Source of the DNA: Paulinella micropora
Lineage: Eukaryota; Cercozoa; Imbricatea; Euglyphida; Paulinellidae
Reading direction: 5' to 3'
Length of the DNA: 64,000 bases
Assembly: GCA_019918135.1 (NCBI GenBank)
Contig: WBZZ01006524.1
Span: 26,240-90,239, forward strand
Of the stretch, positions 51,661 to 61,183 are shown one piece after another. The notes under the pieces are model-generated. The model saw only the letters and a list, made by a program, of their open reading frames with translations. It did no database searches and was not told the DNA's origin. Positions within the stretch are counted from its first letter, which is position 1; every line of letters starts with the position of its first letter. The position numbers were made by a program, and so were the translations under genes.

Positions 51661-53388
51661 TTATTTTATTGTTGTTGTCGTGGTGGATCCGGCGGTCCTT
51701 TGCTCGTCTGGTTGCAGCAGGGCCAGGACGTCTTCCAGCTTGACCCCGGCCGCGGAGGCGCGCAGCGCCTGCATAGCGGTCGTATGGAAATTCGGCTTGT
51801 CCTTTTGGCGCCTAAGCAGCAGCTGCGGGGCGCCCGCGTCGGTGAGCTGGATTTCCCAGATGCCGGCCACCGACTCGGGCGCCACGGCCGCATTGAAAAG
51901 TGTCAGGCTGGCCGTGCCGGCCGGACCCCTGGTGACGGGCGCCAGCTCGTTCTGCGGGACCGAGTACGCGAGGCCGACGTGAGTCACGCCCTCGTGGTGG
52001 TGGCAGCCGGTGAGTCGGAAATAAAGCTTGCGGGGCGGTAGCCCCGCCCTCTGGCGCATCAGTTCCTCCACGACCTGCTGGGGGGTTGCCACGACCGGAG
52101 GGCTGCTCACTGTCGTACCTCCCCCCCCGGGCTTCCGCAGCCAGCGCACGGGCCACTTGGCGCTGTCCGCGGTGTGTTGATCGAGCGGCAGGCCTTCCAG
52201 CACAAACGAAGACGGGACCCAGGAACCCTTGGCCCGGTTGAACACGCATTCTCCCCAGGCACCCGGCAGTGCGTTCGAGCGCGGGAAGACCAGCGGTGCC
52301 TCGCTCTTGGGCGCACAGAACGACTCGTCCTCCGAACTATTGGGCGGCGTGTGCGCGGACCAGGCGGACCAGTACTGCCTGAGCAGCGCACCGGCCACGG
52401 CGGGCGTCAGCGCCCTGTCAAAGAAAAGCTCTTGGTGCAGCCGCAGCGGAGAGTGCGGCGCCGGCGGCACGGGCGCCCTGGCACATAGCGCGGCGCGGGG
52501 GCCGGTGCGCCGCACGAGCTCCAGATCTACGGTGGGGCTGAATTTCCACTTGCAGAGGCCCTGCTGCACACCACCACGGTACGCGGCGCCCGCGTCCGCA
52601 AGGATGAGGCCGTCGACCGGAACTCGGTACTCGCCCTGGTCGAAGTACCAGCGGTTGCCGCTGGGCTGGAGGGTGACCAGCTTGCCGGCGGCCACGTTGA
52701 GCGGAAAGAATTCTTTGCCTGCCAGGGTGCGCAGCGTCTGGCATTTGCCGTCCTTGGCCAGGCTGGCCAGGAACAGGTCGCGCAGCCCCAGCCGCCGAGA
52801 GAAGGGCAGCCCGGCCAGCGACTGCTGGCCGTACGCCAACAGGTCGCAAACGCGCAGCAAACGAGCGTTGGTGCCGGCTTTCTGGACCAGCTCTGCATCG
52901 AGCAGAAAAAACGCTGGGCCGTCGCTCTCGTCGAACGGCGCGTCCGGCTCTACGTCCTCCACGTACGGCCTTTCTCGCTTAATGAAAAAACACTTGCCCC
53001 GCAAGAACAGTACCAGCACACGCACGCCGTCGTCCTTGGGCGCCACGAGCCAGTCGCCGCCCCCCTTGCAGACCAGGCCTAGTTCGTGCGCGCCCAGGTC
53101 CCGGGGCATGGCAAACAGCCTGTCGGGAGGTGCATGTTCGTCCAGCCCTAGCACGGCCAGCGCCAGCGACAGCAGGTGGCTCCGCAACGTCTCCATTTCT
53201 GCCACTGTGTCCTGCCTGAGCCAGTGACCGTCGTCCAATTGCCAGCTAGCCCTGCGCAGGCGCTCCAGCTCTCGAATTCCCAGGAGCGTGGCTTGGTGGG
53301 GTTTGCCCTCGGTTTGCAGCGGCGGGGGGGCCGCCGGCGCGGCGGTCCCGTACAACACTTCTAAACAGCGGCGCTTTTTGCTCTTCAT
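51661..53388 (-). CDS. mRNA-capping enzyme guanylyltransferase
   Basis: 575 residues from ATG 53388 (MKSKKRRCLEVLYG); a further 19 codons open from a GTG. The covalent nucleotidyltransferase motifs appear in order. Motif I is 'WLVAPKDDGVRVLVLF' (K-x-D-G, Lys118 the predicted GMP-linked residue), motif III 'AFFLLDAELV' (~160), motif IV 'VPVDGLILAD' (~258), and motif V 'LCKWKFSPTVDLEL' (~280; K-W-K...T-x-D). A C-terminal region (~300-575) with 'KLYFRLTGCHHHEGVTHVGL' may be the OB fold plus an extra domain. No triphosphatase or methyltransferase motif is evident. It transfers GMP to the 5' diphosphate of transcripts. With the nearby RPB2-like gene this indicates virus-encoded transcription. Intron-free, ends TAA. 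Confidence 0.8.
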   Translation of the reverse strand: MKSKKRRCLEVLYGTAAPAAPPPLQTEGKPHQATLLGIRELERLRRASWQLDDGHWLRQDTVAEMETLRSHLLSLALAVLGLDEHAPPDRLFAMPRDLGAHELGLVCKGGGDWLVAPKDDGVRVLVLFLRGKCFFIKRERPYVEDVEPDAPFDESDGPAFFLLDAELVQKAGTNARLLRVCDLLAYGQQSLAGLPFSRRLGLRDLFLASLAKDGKCQTLRTLAGKEFFPLNVAAGKLVTLQPSGNRWYFDQGEYRVPVDGLILADAGAAYRGGVQQGLCKWKFSPTVDLELVRRTGPRAALCARAPVPPAPHSPLRLHQELFFDRALTPAVAGALLRQYWSAWSAHTPPNSSEDESFCAPKSEAPLVFPRSNALPGAWGECVFNRAKGSWVPSSFVLEGLPLDQHTADSAKWPVRWLRKPGGGGTTVSSPPVVATPQQVVEELMRQRAGLPPRKLYFRLTGCHHHEGVTHVGLAYSVPQNELAPVTRGPAGTASLTLFNAAVAPESVAGIWEIQLTDAGAPQLLLRRQKDKPNFHTTAMQALRASAAGVKLEDVLALLQPDEQRTAGSTTTTTIK

Positions 53389-53839
53389 CTCTGCCAGAAC
53401 GGGACGGATCAAGGCCAAAGGAAGGTCCACTACTTTGTCCGGCACGGGAAAATGACACGGAAACTATAGGCCACGCAAGAATCAAGGTACTGTTTCCCCC
53501 CCCCCTCACCACCCATTCCCCCCCCACACCACACCCCCCCCCGAAGGTGTGGAGGGGGAATGGGTGGAGAAACGAGGAAAGAGGGAGGGAAGGGAGGGAA
53601 AAAGGGGGGGGGAAGTTTAAAAAGAACGAAATGTCTAGGCAAGAGGGGGGGGGCCTGCAAAAAGAAAGTCGGGCGGAGAGAAAGGCGGAGGGAGGGAAAC
53701 CGGCAAAAGAGAAACAAGCGAAGTACTTTTCTTTGGCGCAGTGACCAAAAATTTTGGTTCGGGGTTGGTTACTGGGGAAAGGCGACTGCGACCCAAAAGT
53801 GGGGGGTAGGAAAGGAGGGGGGGGGGGGGCGGAGAAAAA
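53389..53839. other. Intergenic between divergent genes
   Basis: C-runs (53497-53507, 53519-53527, 53536-53543) and G-runs (53603-53611, 53817-53830). No gene; it should contain promoters for both flanking genes. Confidence 0.45.
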
Positions 53840-54550
53840 ATGCAAACACCTGCTGCTTGGCTCCGGCTGCTGCGGACGCTGGCGGGCGAGCAATCAGCAC
53901 CCTTCGCGGTCATACTTGAGGCCCAGGCCATTGGAACTTTCTGCCTGTTCGTATTGATGCGGCAGAACCGCCGCTCTGTGACTAGAGGAGAAAAGGCTCT
54001 TTTTCTTCTGTGTGTTCTTCTGTGGTGGGCAAGGTACACCCTGCATTTGACCGCCGGCCTTGCTTGGCAGAGACGTCTAGACAGGGCCTCGCTCCTGACT
54101 GCACAGCCTTACGCGGGCCTCCTTGTGTTGCGGTGCCAAGCGCCAAGGCTACAGCGAATAGTGTGGTACAGCCTGTACTGCCTGCTGGGCATTTGCGGCG
54201 TAGCCGCGGAGGTGCCCTGGACAACCTTGGCGGAAGTGGCCTGGTTACTTCTGCTGGCCTGTCTGTTCCGCGGCCGGGACTGGCAGCCCATCGTTATGCT
54301 TGCAAGCTCTTGTGTTACTGGTTTTTTCTGGTATACCGAACGGCTTGTATGGTGCCTTGTGCTAGCCGCTCTATCGGAGGCTGCTTTCTTTCTGTGGTTA
54401 CAACGAGAAGAGCGGCCGACAGTTGCGCAAGGCACCCGAGACACGCAGCCGGACTACCCTGCCCCTATTAGCTTCCGGAACTTGCAGAGCTTTATCACTG
54501 CCGATACCCTCGATGAAGACTCGGACGATGAAACAAACACCTTGCTGTGA
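53840..54550 (+). CDS. Multi-pass membrane protein
   Basis: 236 residues from ATG 53840 (MQTPAAWLRLLRTLAGEQ) to TGA. About six hydrophobic segments follow (e.g. FAVILEAQAIGTFCLFVLM; ALFLLCVLLWWARYTLHLTAG; IVWYSLYCLLGICGVAA; TLAEVAWLLLLACLF; PIVMLASSCVTGFFW; LVWCLVLAALSEAAFFLWL), separated by short basic loops. The hydrophilic, acidic C-terminal tail (TLDEDSDDETNTLL) is presumably cytoplasmic. The overall layout resembles YhhN/TMEM86-type lysoplasmalogenase-like membrane proteins, but I cannot confirm that. Function unknown. Confidence 0.6.
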   Translation: MQTPAAWLRLLRTLAGEQSAPFAVILEAQAIGTFCLFVLMRQNRRSVTRGEKALFLLCVLLWWARYTLHLTAGLAWQRRLDRASLLTAQPYAGLLVLRCQAPRLQRIVWYSLYCLLGICGVAAEVPWTTLAEVAWLLLLACLFRGRDWQPIVMLASSCVTGFFWYTERLVWCLVLAALSEAAFFLWLQREERPTVAQGTRDTQPDYPAPISFRNLQSFITADTLDEDSDDETNTLL

Positions 54551-54993
54551 AAACAAGCGAGACAAAAAGAGGGGGAAGAAAGTCTTTCGTGGAGCGGCTG
54601 CGGAGTGGTTGGCCAAGGATGCCCACTCTCTCGCTTTCGTTGCCTTGCCAAGGACCAGATGTACGAGGTGGCGGTAAAGGGGCGGGAGGTTGCTATCCCC
54701 CTTGGCTCTCCCGCACAAAGTTTTAGCAGCGGAGCAAGACAAAGGGAGGGAGTGAGAGGGGGGGGGAAGTGGATGGAGGGGAGGAAGGTTGGTGAAAAAA
54801 AGACGTTGTTTGCGCGGGAGGGCTCTAGGAGAGCACAAACGAATGTTACCGAAACCGACAACCAAAATCTGTCTTTGTGCACAGTAAAGAACAATGAGAC
54901 CAAAAAGATTAAAGGCAAACAAATTGTAGTCGGGGGTGGGAGCAATCTTAGCCCGTTCCTGGTGTTATGCTTTGACACGCAAAGGGCTTGGTA
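54551..54993. other. Intergenic
   Basis: G-run (54760-54766), purine-rich; no gene supported. Confidence 0.35.
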
Positions 54994-57147
54994 ATGTCTA
55001 AGCTACGCTTTACTTGGTTCTGGAGAATCTCCTTTGCGCTCTGGTTACTAGCAACACGGGTATGCGCCTTCTGTCCGTGCACGTTTGCATGCGCGCACGT
55101 TTACGACACCAGAGTAGCCAACTTTACAAACCCAAGGCATCGCCCGCTCCCCTGCAAACTACTTGGTCTGCGTCCCCGCCGGCTACGCCTACGGCGCGGG
55201 CCTCACCTTCGGTGTCCACGTCACTTTCGGCGCGGGCCTCACCTTCAGTATCCACCTCGCCTCCTGTGTCCATTTCTCCTTCGGTGTCAACTTCACTTTC
55301 GGGGTCCACCTCGCCTTCGGTGTCAACTTCACTTTCGAGGTCAACTTCACTTTCGGGGTCCACCTCGCCTTCGGGTCCACTTCACTTTCGGTGTCCACTT
55401 CACTTTCGGTGTCCACCTCGCCTTCGGGTCCACTCCTCGGTCCACTTCACTTTCGGGGTCCACCTCGCCTTCGGGGTCCACTTCACTTTCGGTGTCCACT
55501 TCAATTTCGGTGTCCACCTCCCCTCCTCCTGTGTCCACTTCACTTTCGGTGTCCACTTCGCCTTCGGAGTCCACCTCGCCTTCGGGTTCCACTTCACTTT
55601 CGGTGTCCATCTCGCCTTCGGGTTCTACCTCGCCTTCGGGTTCCACCTCGCCTTCGGGTTCCACCTCCCCTCCTCCGGTGTCCACTTCAATTTCGGTGTC
55701 CCCGTCCGCAATCCCGGCTGTTTGCACAGCGCCCGTTGACGGTTACAACAGCAGCCAGTGTGGCCCCGTGCCGGGGCCCGCCGACGAAACCCTGCCCAAC
55801 GCGGCCTGGCCCTCGCCGTGGCTGGAGAGTACGAGCGTGCGAATAGCAGCCCCCTTCGTCTCCCTGCGGCTCTTAGTGTCGGTGCCCCAGCCCTGGGGTA
55901 CGCTGAACGCAGTTCTGGTGCAACCAACTAATTGCACCGACAACAGCACCGTAGCTATCCAAAGCTCGGAACCGACCGGTTGTTTTTTCGGCACTGTCTG
56001 GCAAGCAACGGTACGCCTGACTTGCAGTTGTAGGGATTGTGGTGCGCTCGTGCTGCTGCTGCGTTCGAGCTGTACCAACGAGGCTTCCCTCACCATTGAC
56101 ATTCCGTTCTCGGCCCTGAACTACACCGCAACCGGGGCCGATGCCTTAATTACCTCTTGGGGGGTAGACATTGCAAGCAACGAGATCTGGAGCACGATAG
56201 AATTTCTCACCGGCTTCCACACTTCTCTCTGGCCCTGGCCGCTGGATCCAGCGCCGGGCGACGGGCTCTTCTGGGGCAGGGGAGATCTAGCGACCGCGGG
56301 GCTGTGCCGGCCCGACGTCGCCAGTTGCACTCAGCGCTGGACCAGCCGCGCCAGGCTCCTGGCCTGTGCGGGCGGGGCCTCGACCCTGCGCTATTTGCTG
56401 GGTTACGATAACCAGAACAGCACCGAGAGCGGTACGGCCAACGTGGAATTCGCCTTCCAACCCCAGAACTGGTGCTCGCTGGTCTGGCTGAACGAGGCTA
56501 ACTTGTCTCTCTCGCTGGCTGATGGCAATGTTTCTGGCTGTGCGCCTGCCCAGCTGCCCCAGACCCTAGCACTAGGCCCGAATAACCTGTTCGGGCGTAC
56601 CTGTTGGCTGGCACGTTCCGAGAGCGCTTATCAACTCACGCCCGCGCAGTTCTGGCTGCAGGTCTGGGAGGAGAATGCAGGCGACCCCGCCGTTCTGCTG
56701 GCCTCGGCGGCCGGCTGGGTCAACGACACGCAACCGTCCGTTGCCTGCACGCGCTTTTGTTTGGACGATCCCTTTGTTAACATCAGCTGGCAGTGGCCAA
56801 ACTCTACGCTCTGGCTAGTGCTGCGCGTAGACATTGCGTTGCAACTACCCCGCCGGCGACGGATGCTGGCGACGAACGCCGCCGCCAGCGCCCGTCGCAG
56901 GGTGTTCCTGGCGCGCGACGCTAGCCAATTGCTACAACAGGCCGCGGCACAGGCGCGGCCGCGGCGGCGGCTCGGCCTGGAGGTTCTGGGCGTGTGCCTG
57001 TTACTTGCTCTGTGCCTCCTGGCCTGGTTCGTAGCTAGAAAAAAGACTACCAAGAAGAAGACAGATCTTGAAGACTGTGCCAGCCGGCCTAGTGACGAGC
57101 TTTTTACGCTGGACCCCTGGAATGACTACAGTCCTCGCTTCCTTTGA
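54994..57147 (+). CDS. Type I membrane glycoprotein with Ser/Thr-rich stalk (frame shifts inside the repeat array)
   Basis: ATG 54994 begins a signal peptide (MSKLRFTWFWRISFALWLLA). The C-terminal ~470 residues form a Cys-rich, N-glycosylation-rich ectodomain, then a basic RRRRMLAT stretch, one membrane helix (VLGVCLLLALCLLAWFV) and a Lys-rich cytoplasmic tail ending TGA. Between them lies an array (55200-55700) of 18-base units encoding S-V/G-S-T-S-L/P. The sensible Ser/Thr reading occupies one frame at ~55190-55385, a second at ~55376-55430 and a third from ~55434 on. The protein as drawn in one frame therefore reads partly as 'HFRCPLHFR'-type sequence, and another shift is needed near 55140. 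All frames stay open. Probable surface receptor or adhesin. Confidence 0.65.
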   Translation: MSKLRFTWFWRISFALWLLATRVCAFCPCTFACAHVYDTRVANFTNPRHRPLPCKLLGLRPRRLRLRRGPHLRCPRHFRRGPHLQYPPRLLCPFLLRCQLHFRGPPRLRCQLHFRGQLHFRGPPRLRVHFTFGVHFTFGVHLAFGSTPRSTSLSGSTSPSGSTSLSVSTSISVSTSPPPVSTSLSVSTSPSESTSPSGSTSLSVSISPSGSTSPSGSTSPSGSTSPPPVSTSISVSPSAIPAVCTAPVDGYNSSQCGPVPGPADETLPNAAWPSPWLESTSVRIAAPFVSLRLLVSVPQPWGTLNAVLVQPTNCTDNSTVAIQSSEPTGCFFGTVWQATVRLTCSCRDCGALVLLLRSSCTNEASLTIDIPFSALNYTATGADALITSWGVDIASNEIWSTIEFLTGFHTSLWPWPLDPAPGDGLFWGRGDLATAGLCRPDVASCTQRWTSRARLLACAGGASTLRYLLGYDNQNSTESGTANVEFAFQPQNWCSLVWLNEANLSLSLADGNVSGCAPAQLPQTLALGPNNLFGRTCWLARSESAYQLTPAQFWLQVWEENAGDPAVLLASAAGWVNDTQPSVACTRFCLDDPFVNISWQWPNSTLWLVLRVDIALQLPRRRRMLATNAAASARRRVFLARDASQLLQQAAAQARPRRRLGLEVLGVCLLLALCLLAWFVARKKTTKKKTDLEDCASRPSDELFTLDPWNDYSPRFL
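55195..55705 (+). repeat. 18-bp coding minisatellite (SVSTSP units)
   Basis: Units such as 'tcggtgtccacttcactt' and 'tcggggtccacctcgcct', with occasional 1-base losses ('cttcgggtccactt') that move the frame. Confidence 0.85.
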
Positions 57148-57279
57148 GAAGAGAGAGAGAGAGGCAGGCCGCGTATTAAAATTCGAGTAAAAAGAAAGGG
57201 GAAAACTATAGCGGTATGTTTTTTATTCAAAGTGTTTTGCACCAAATTTCTTTTAATCAACCTAAAAAAAACAACGTGG
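57148..57279. terminator. Convergent 3' region
   Basis: 132 bases between converging genes with 'tattaaaattcgagtaaaaa' and 'gttttttattcaaagtg', giving AATAAA-type signals on the minus strand. Confidence 0.35.
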
Positions 57280-59919
57280 CTAGCCTGGCGGAGGTTTACG
57301 AGTAGCAACCTGGTCCGACTCTGCACTAGGGGACAGCAAGGATTCGGACAAATCGTCCTCGTCCTGGAAAGGCGTGGCGGGGCCCGCAGCGGCGCGGGGC
57401 GGGAGCTGGCACACCCAGTCACCCTCTACGTACAGGCCATTCGTGGCCTCCCCCCCGGGCGCGCGCCCGGGCGCGCTCTCCTGCCCCCTGAATTCTCGCT
57501 TGAGGCTCAAGAAGGCCGTGGGCAAGGGCGCGGACGACGGCGTAGACAGCCCCGCCAGCTCATCCACGCACGCCGAGTTCCAGTGCGCCGCCAGGCCGTG
57601 CAGCCTGTTCTTGGGCGCTTCAAACGCGCAAACTTCGTAGTGGGGGGCCGCATAGTCCGGCGCAGGCACGTACAGGAAATCGCCCCCGGCGTGCACGGTC
57701 CCCGGCACGCCGAGCCGCAGCTTTTCACCGACGAGGCCCAGGAGCTCCTGGCTCAGCTTCTGCGTCGGCGCTATAGTCACGGGCCGGCCCGCCCTGGCGC
57801 AGATGTTTTGTAAGTACGTGAGGGCCCTCTCGATCTGCGTTTGTCCGGGTTCCTGCAACAGGTCATGGACCGGCTTGAGCCTGCGGCGGTACAGCTCGAC
57901 GCAGGCCCCCGCCCACTGATCACTCGTTTGGCGGTCCACGTCGCCCCACAGGGGGTGCTCGGCCACGACATCCAGCAGCCTCAGCACCGGGTGCTGGCGG
58001 CGGTCCGGCGCCCAGCCGCCGTGCGCGACAGTACACTGTTCTTCTAGCATGGCCAACGCCGAGGGGCTGGCCGAGCAGATCTCCTCCGTGGTCAGCCCGT
58101 GCAGACTGCACACCTCGTCCTCTTCTAGGTACAACAAGACCCCCAGGGCGCAGCCCTCCAGCCACCGGGACAGCCTGTGTACCAGCAGCCGCCGGAGCGC
58201 CGAGAAGGGCTCCTCCAGCGTGTAGCACGACGACGCAAACAGTAGCAGCTGCACGGACCGGAAGTGCGGCGAAAGGCCGTGCCCGCCGTGCGAGGGCCCC
58301 GCTAGGCAGGCGTAGCGCTTGCAGAGCTCCCCGACCCGGAAGTCTGCTTGGGGGTACAGCGCGGCCCGCGGGCCCGGCCCACCCTTGTCCGGCTGCTGCT
58401 TCTTCTTCTGGCTGCAGGCCTGCTTCTGTTCACCAGCGCGAAGGCGCTTCTCCACCGATTCCCGCAGCTTCGTAAACATCTTTTGCGTGGCCGGGAGCTC
58501 CTTCAGCGGGTCCGCCTGCAGGGCGCCCCTGAGCTTCTCTAACACTTCGGGCGAGCAGTCGTCGCTGCCCTTCCTGCTAAAGTACTGCGCGCCCTTGACC
58601 ACCCGGTTGTTCTCCATGAGGTGCAGGCGTTTCTTCGCTTCTGCCGGCGGCAGCGGGCCGATGAACATTTTCTCCGTGTCCAGCAGCGCCAGCGGGTACT
58701 CGTCGCCGACGTCACAGGACTTCTGCGTGCACTTGTGCCGGCCGGCGGTGTGCATCCTTTCGCAGACCAGCCGGTGCGCGTCTACCGCGAACACCAGCAC
58801 GAGGTTGTGCGCGCTGACGAACGTGCACGTGACGCAACCGTTCAGGCCGTTCATGGTCCCCGGCTTGCGGAGGGGGGACTGCCTCCCGCCCTGATCGAAG
58901 AAGTACTTCTCGTTGGGGTCGAACACGGCCAGGGCGTCGCACAGGCGCGAAACTAGCGAAAGCACCGACTCCAGCACCAGACAAAGCTGGCCCTCGCTCC
59001 TGGCCTCGCGCTGCAGCCAGTCGACGAACGTCATTTCGCCGTCGGTAGCCAGGTACACGGTGTTCAGCACGTAGAAACCCGTCGGGAAAAAGTTGAGCGA
59101 GCGCGGCAAGCTCTTGTTCGTGCCCTCGGACTTGGGGTCCACCGCCACGTACAGGCGGTTGTCGGACTTGGCACCCAGGCGGGCCTTGTGCGAGCTAGTC
59201 AACAAACCTTGCACCAGCGCCGGCACGCTGGTGCTCACCAGGCCGGCGCGTACGCAGTGTTCCAGCCACGCCATCAGCGGCCCCGCTGATTTCTCGCCCA
59301 AGGTTTCTTCGGCCTTGTCCGCCAGGTTCACCACAAACGTGTTCTTGACCACCTGGCGGCACACCGAGTAGCGCGCCAGGCACAGCCGCAGCAGCGCCAT
59401 GGTGTGCAGGTGGTCCGCCAGCAGCGACGCGCCCTCCGCCGAACCCTTGGTGAACTCGGTCGTTCGTTCGGGCAGCACGGGCTCGCGTTCCGACCACGAC
59501 ACGAAGTGGCTCTGCAGGGTCGCGCGCAGCACCACGCGGGAGGCCCTGCCCCGCTTCGAGGTCAGCTGGGTAGACGCCAGCCCGTACTCCTGCAGCGACA
59601 GGCCTTCGGTGACCAGCACGTTCGCCGTGGGCGACCGCGCCAGCAACGACGGGTGGAGCACGAAGTCCTTGCTCCTGCCGCGTGCGGCGCCCACGAAGTT
59701 CTTGCACGACACCTGCGCGAAGTCGCCCCCGGGGATGGGCTGTTCGACGCTGAGGACATCGGCCCGCGCGCCCTCGCGCAAGGTCTTGTGATTGCGCAGC
59801 CGCAGGAACTTGCCGGGCGAGTCTTCGCACAGTGTACTAACGCTTTGGAGAAACTCGCGCTCCTTGTGGGTTATGGTCCAATAGCTGTTGGCGGGGAGAT
59901 TCGTACACAGGCGTGACAT
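57280..59919 (-). CDS. Orphan 879-aa protein
   Basis: Intact intron-free frame from ATG 59919 (MSRLCTNLPANSYWTITHKE) to TAG. No signal peptide or membrane helix. Regions include 'KNFVGAARGRSKDFVLHPSL', a beta-rich middle (NRLYVAVDPKSEGTNKSLPR; GFYVLNTVYLATDGEMTFVD), a Cys/His patch (CERMHTAGRHKCTQKSC), a Lys/Gln-rich linker (KQACSQKKKQQPDKG) and a mostly helical C-terminal half. I recognise no family. Size and position near the capping enzyme would suit a virion structural or transcription protein, but this is only context. It shares a 346-base divergent promoter region with the surface-protein gene at 60266. Confidence 0.7.
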   Translation of the reverse strand: MSRLCTNLPANSYWTITHKEREFLQSVSTLCEDSPGKFLRLRNHKTLREGARADVLSVEQPIPGGDFAQVSCKNFVGAARGRSKDFVLHPSLLARSPTANVLVTEGLSLQEYGLASTQLTSKRGRASRVVLRATLQSHFVSWSEREPVLPERTTEFTKGSAEGASLLADHLHTMALLRLCLARYSVCRQVVKNTFVVNLADKAEETLGEKSAGPLMAWLEHCVRAGLVSTSVPALVQGLLTSSHKARLGAKSDNRLYVAVDPKSEGTNKSLPRSLNFFPTGFYVLNTVYLATDGEMTFVDWLQREARSEGQLCLVLESVLSLVSRLCDALAVFDPNEKYFFDQGGRQSPLRKPGTMNGLNGCVTCTFVSAHNLVLVFAVDAHRLVCERMHTAGRHKCTQKSCDVGDEYPLALLDTEKMFIGPLPPAEAKKRLHLMENNRVVKGAQYFSRKGSDDCSPEVLEKLRGALQADPLKELPATQKMFTKLRESVEKRLRAGEQKQACSQKKKQQPDKGGPGPRAALYPQADFRVGELCKRYACLAGPSHGGHGLSPHFRSVQLLLFASSCYTLEEPFSALRRLLVHRLSRWLEGCALGVLLYLEEDEVCSLHGLTTEEICSASPSALAMLEEQCTVAHGGWAPDRRQHPVLRLLDVVAEHPLWGDVDRQTSDQWAGACVELYRRRLKPVHDLLQEPGQTQIERALTYLQNICARAGRPVTIAPTQKLSQELLGLVGEKLRLGVPGTVHAGGDFLYVPAPDYAAPHYEVCAFEAPKNRLHGLAAHWNSACVDELAGLSTPSSAPLPTAFLSLKREFRGQESAPGRAPGGEATNGLYVEGDWVCQLPPRAAAGPATPFQDEDDLSESLLSPSAESDQVATRKPPPG

Positions 59920-60265
59920 GATCCCCCTTTTCTTGGCGGCCCCCTGCACAACAACAACAACCGAGCAAAGAAACTCTGGCCCCTTCCGTGCGCCCACATT
60001 CTCCCCCGCCCCTTCATTCGGCACCTTTCTCCCCCAATCCCACCTGCTCCGAGAGAAAACTTTGGGGGGGAGGGATGAATCCTTTTTTGTTGGTTCTTGG
60101 CTACGATGGGAAAAGCCCCCCCCCCCTCCCCAAGCCGTTGGCTCCCCCCCCCCCCCCCCGCTTCCACGCCGCAAATTTGTCCCCCTACCCCCCTCCGGCC
60201 TCCAAGAGGCCGTGCAAAGAACCAAAAACAAATTAAAGAGAGAGAAGGACCACGCCCAAAAAAGA
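59920..60265. promoter_or_regulatory. Divergent promoter region with poly-C tracts
   Basis: Must contain both promoters for divergent genes. C-runs at 60118-60126 and 60147-60160 lie 100-150 bases before the plus-strand start. No clear TATA element. Confidence 0.35.
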
Positions 60266-61183
60266 ATGCTACTGTCAGCCGCGCTGGCGACCCTGCACTC
60301 TGTCGCTGCCAAGGCTACGCTCGGGTCGGCCGAGGTCAAGCTCTTGCTAGAGCGGCAGAGCGCACACGAGCTCTTCGTGTCCCGTTGGTCCGTCGAGCAG
60401 GGGCAGGCCCTAACGCTGCCCGCCATTGTGGTGCCGTCATCTCAGGGCTTCGTGAACTGGGGTGACGGCGGGCCCGACGAGAGCTTCCCAACACCTCCAC
60501 TGCCGTGCCGGCACGTTTATGCGAGCAGTGGTTTGGTGACTGTCACCTCGACCCTGGCGCTGGCGGGCTGGACCATGCAACAAGCAGAGCAGGCCACGCG
60601 CGATTCGCTGGTGGAAATCGTGAGCTGGGGCCAGGTGATTCTGCACCCCTCGAGCGGCCGGCACTTCTACAATTGCACCAGGCTGCAAAGATTGCCGTCC
60701 AGCGCGCCCTTGCACACCGACAAGATCACGTCGCTAGAACAGAGCCTTGCCATGGCCCAGGTTTTCAGCTCGGGCGGTTTGGGGTCCTGGGACACGTCGA
60801 ACGTAATTACGTTGCGGGGGGCCTTTGCCATGGCCTCGGCGTTTGACGAGGACCTGGCTGGCTGGGACGTCAGCCGCGTGCAGGACGCGGGCGGGGCCTT
60901 CGTGAGGGCGGCCGCGTTCAACCACCCTTTGCCGTGGCGCACGAACAACCTGCGGGATACGACCGCCATGTTCGCGTTCGCCGCCGCCTTTAACCAACCG
61001 CTGTCTACTTGGTGGACTGGCGCGATTACTCGCGCGAACTGCATGTTCATGGAGGCAACCCAGTTTGATCAGGACCTCAGTGCCTGGCGCTTTGGTACTT
61101 CTATCAGCTGCCGCTATTTTGCGCAGAATAGTGCCTTGAGCAAAGAACATTTCCCGCAGGGGATGCCACAAGAATGTGTGTGA
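60266..61183 (+). CDS. BspA-like (DUF285) / PKD-like surface protein
   Basis: 305 residues from ATG 60266. The N-terminus (MLLSAALATLHSVAAKATLG) is a weak signal-peptide candidate. A degenerate PKD-like opening (FVNWGDGGPDESF...CRHVYASSGLVTVTS) is followed by DUF285 repeats: LGSWDTSNVITLRGAFAMAS, FDEDLAGWDVSRVQDAGGAF, FNHPLPWRTNNLRDTTAMFA and FNQPLSTWWTGAITRANCMF. It ends CRYFAQNSALSKEHF and TGA. Shorter than the paralogue at 5874-8018 and with a single module. Probable secreted or surface adhesin. Confidence 0.75.
   Translation: MLLSAALATLHSVAAKATLGSAEVKLLLERQSAHELFVSRWSVEQGQALTLPAIVVPSSQGFVNWGDGGPDESFPTPPLPCRHVYASSGLVTVTSTLALAGWTMQQAEQATRDSLVEIVSWGQVILHPSSGRHFYNCTRLQRLPSSAPLHTDKITSLEQSLAMAQVFSSGGLGSWDTSNVITLRGAFAMASAFDEDLAGWDVSRVQDAGGAFVRAAAFNHPLPWRTNNLRDTTAMFAFAAAFNQPLSTWWTGAITRANCMFMEATQFDQDLSAWRFGTSISCRYFAQNSALSKEHFPQGMPQECV

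Noticed and set aside
57280-59919. RPB1-like largest polymerase subunit
   Set aside because: Considered because of size and company, but no NADFDGD metal-binding motif or other RPB1 landmark is present.
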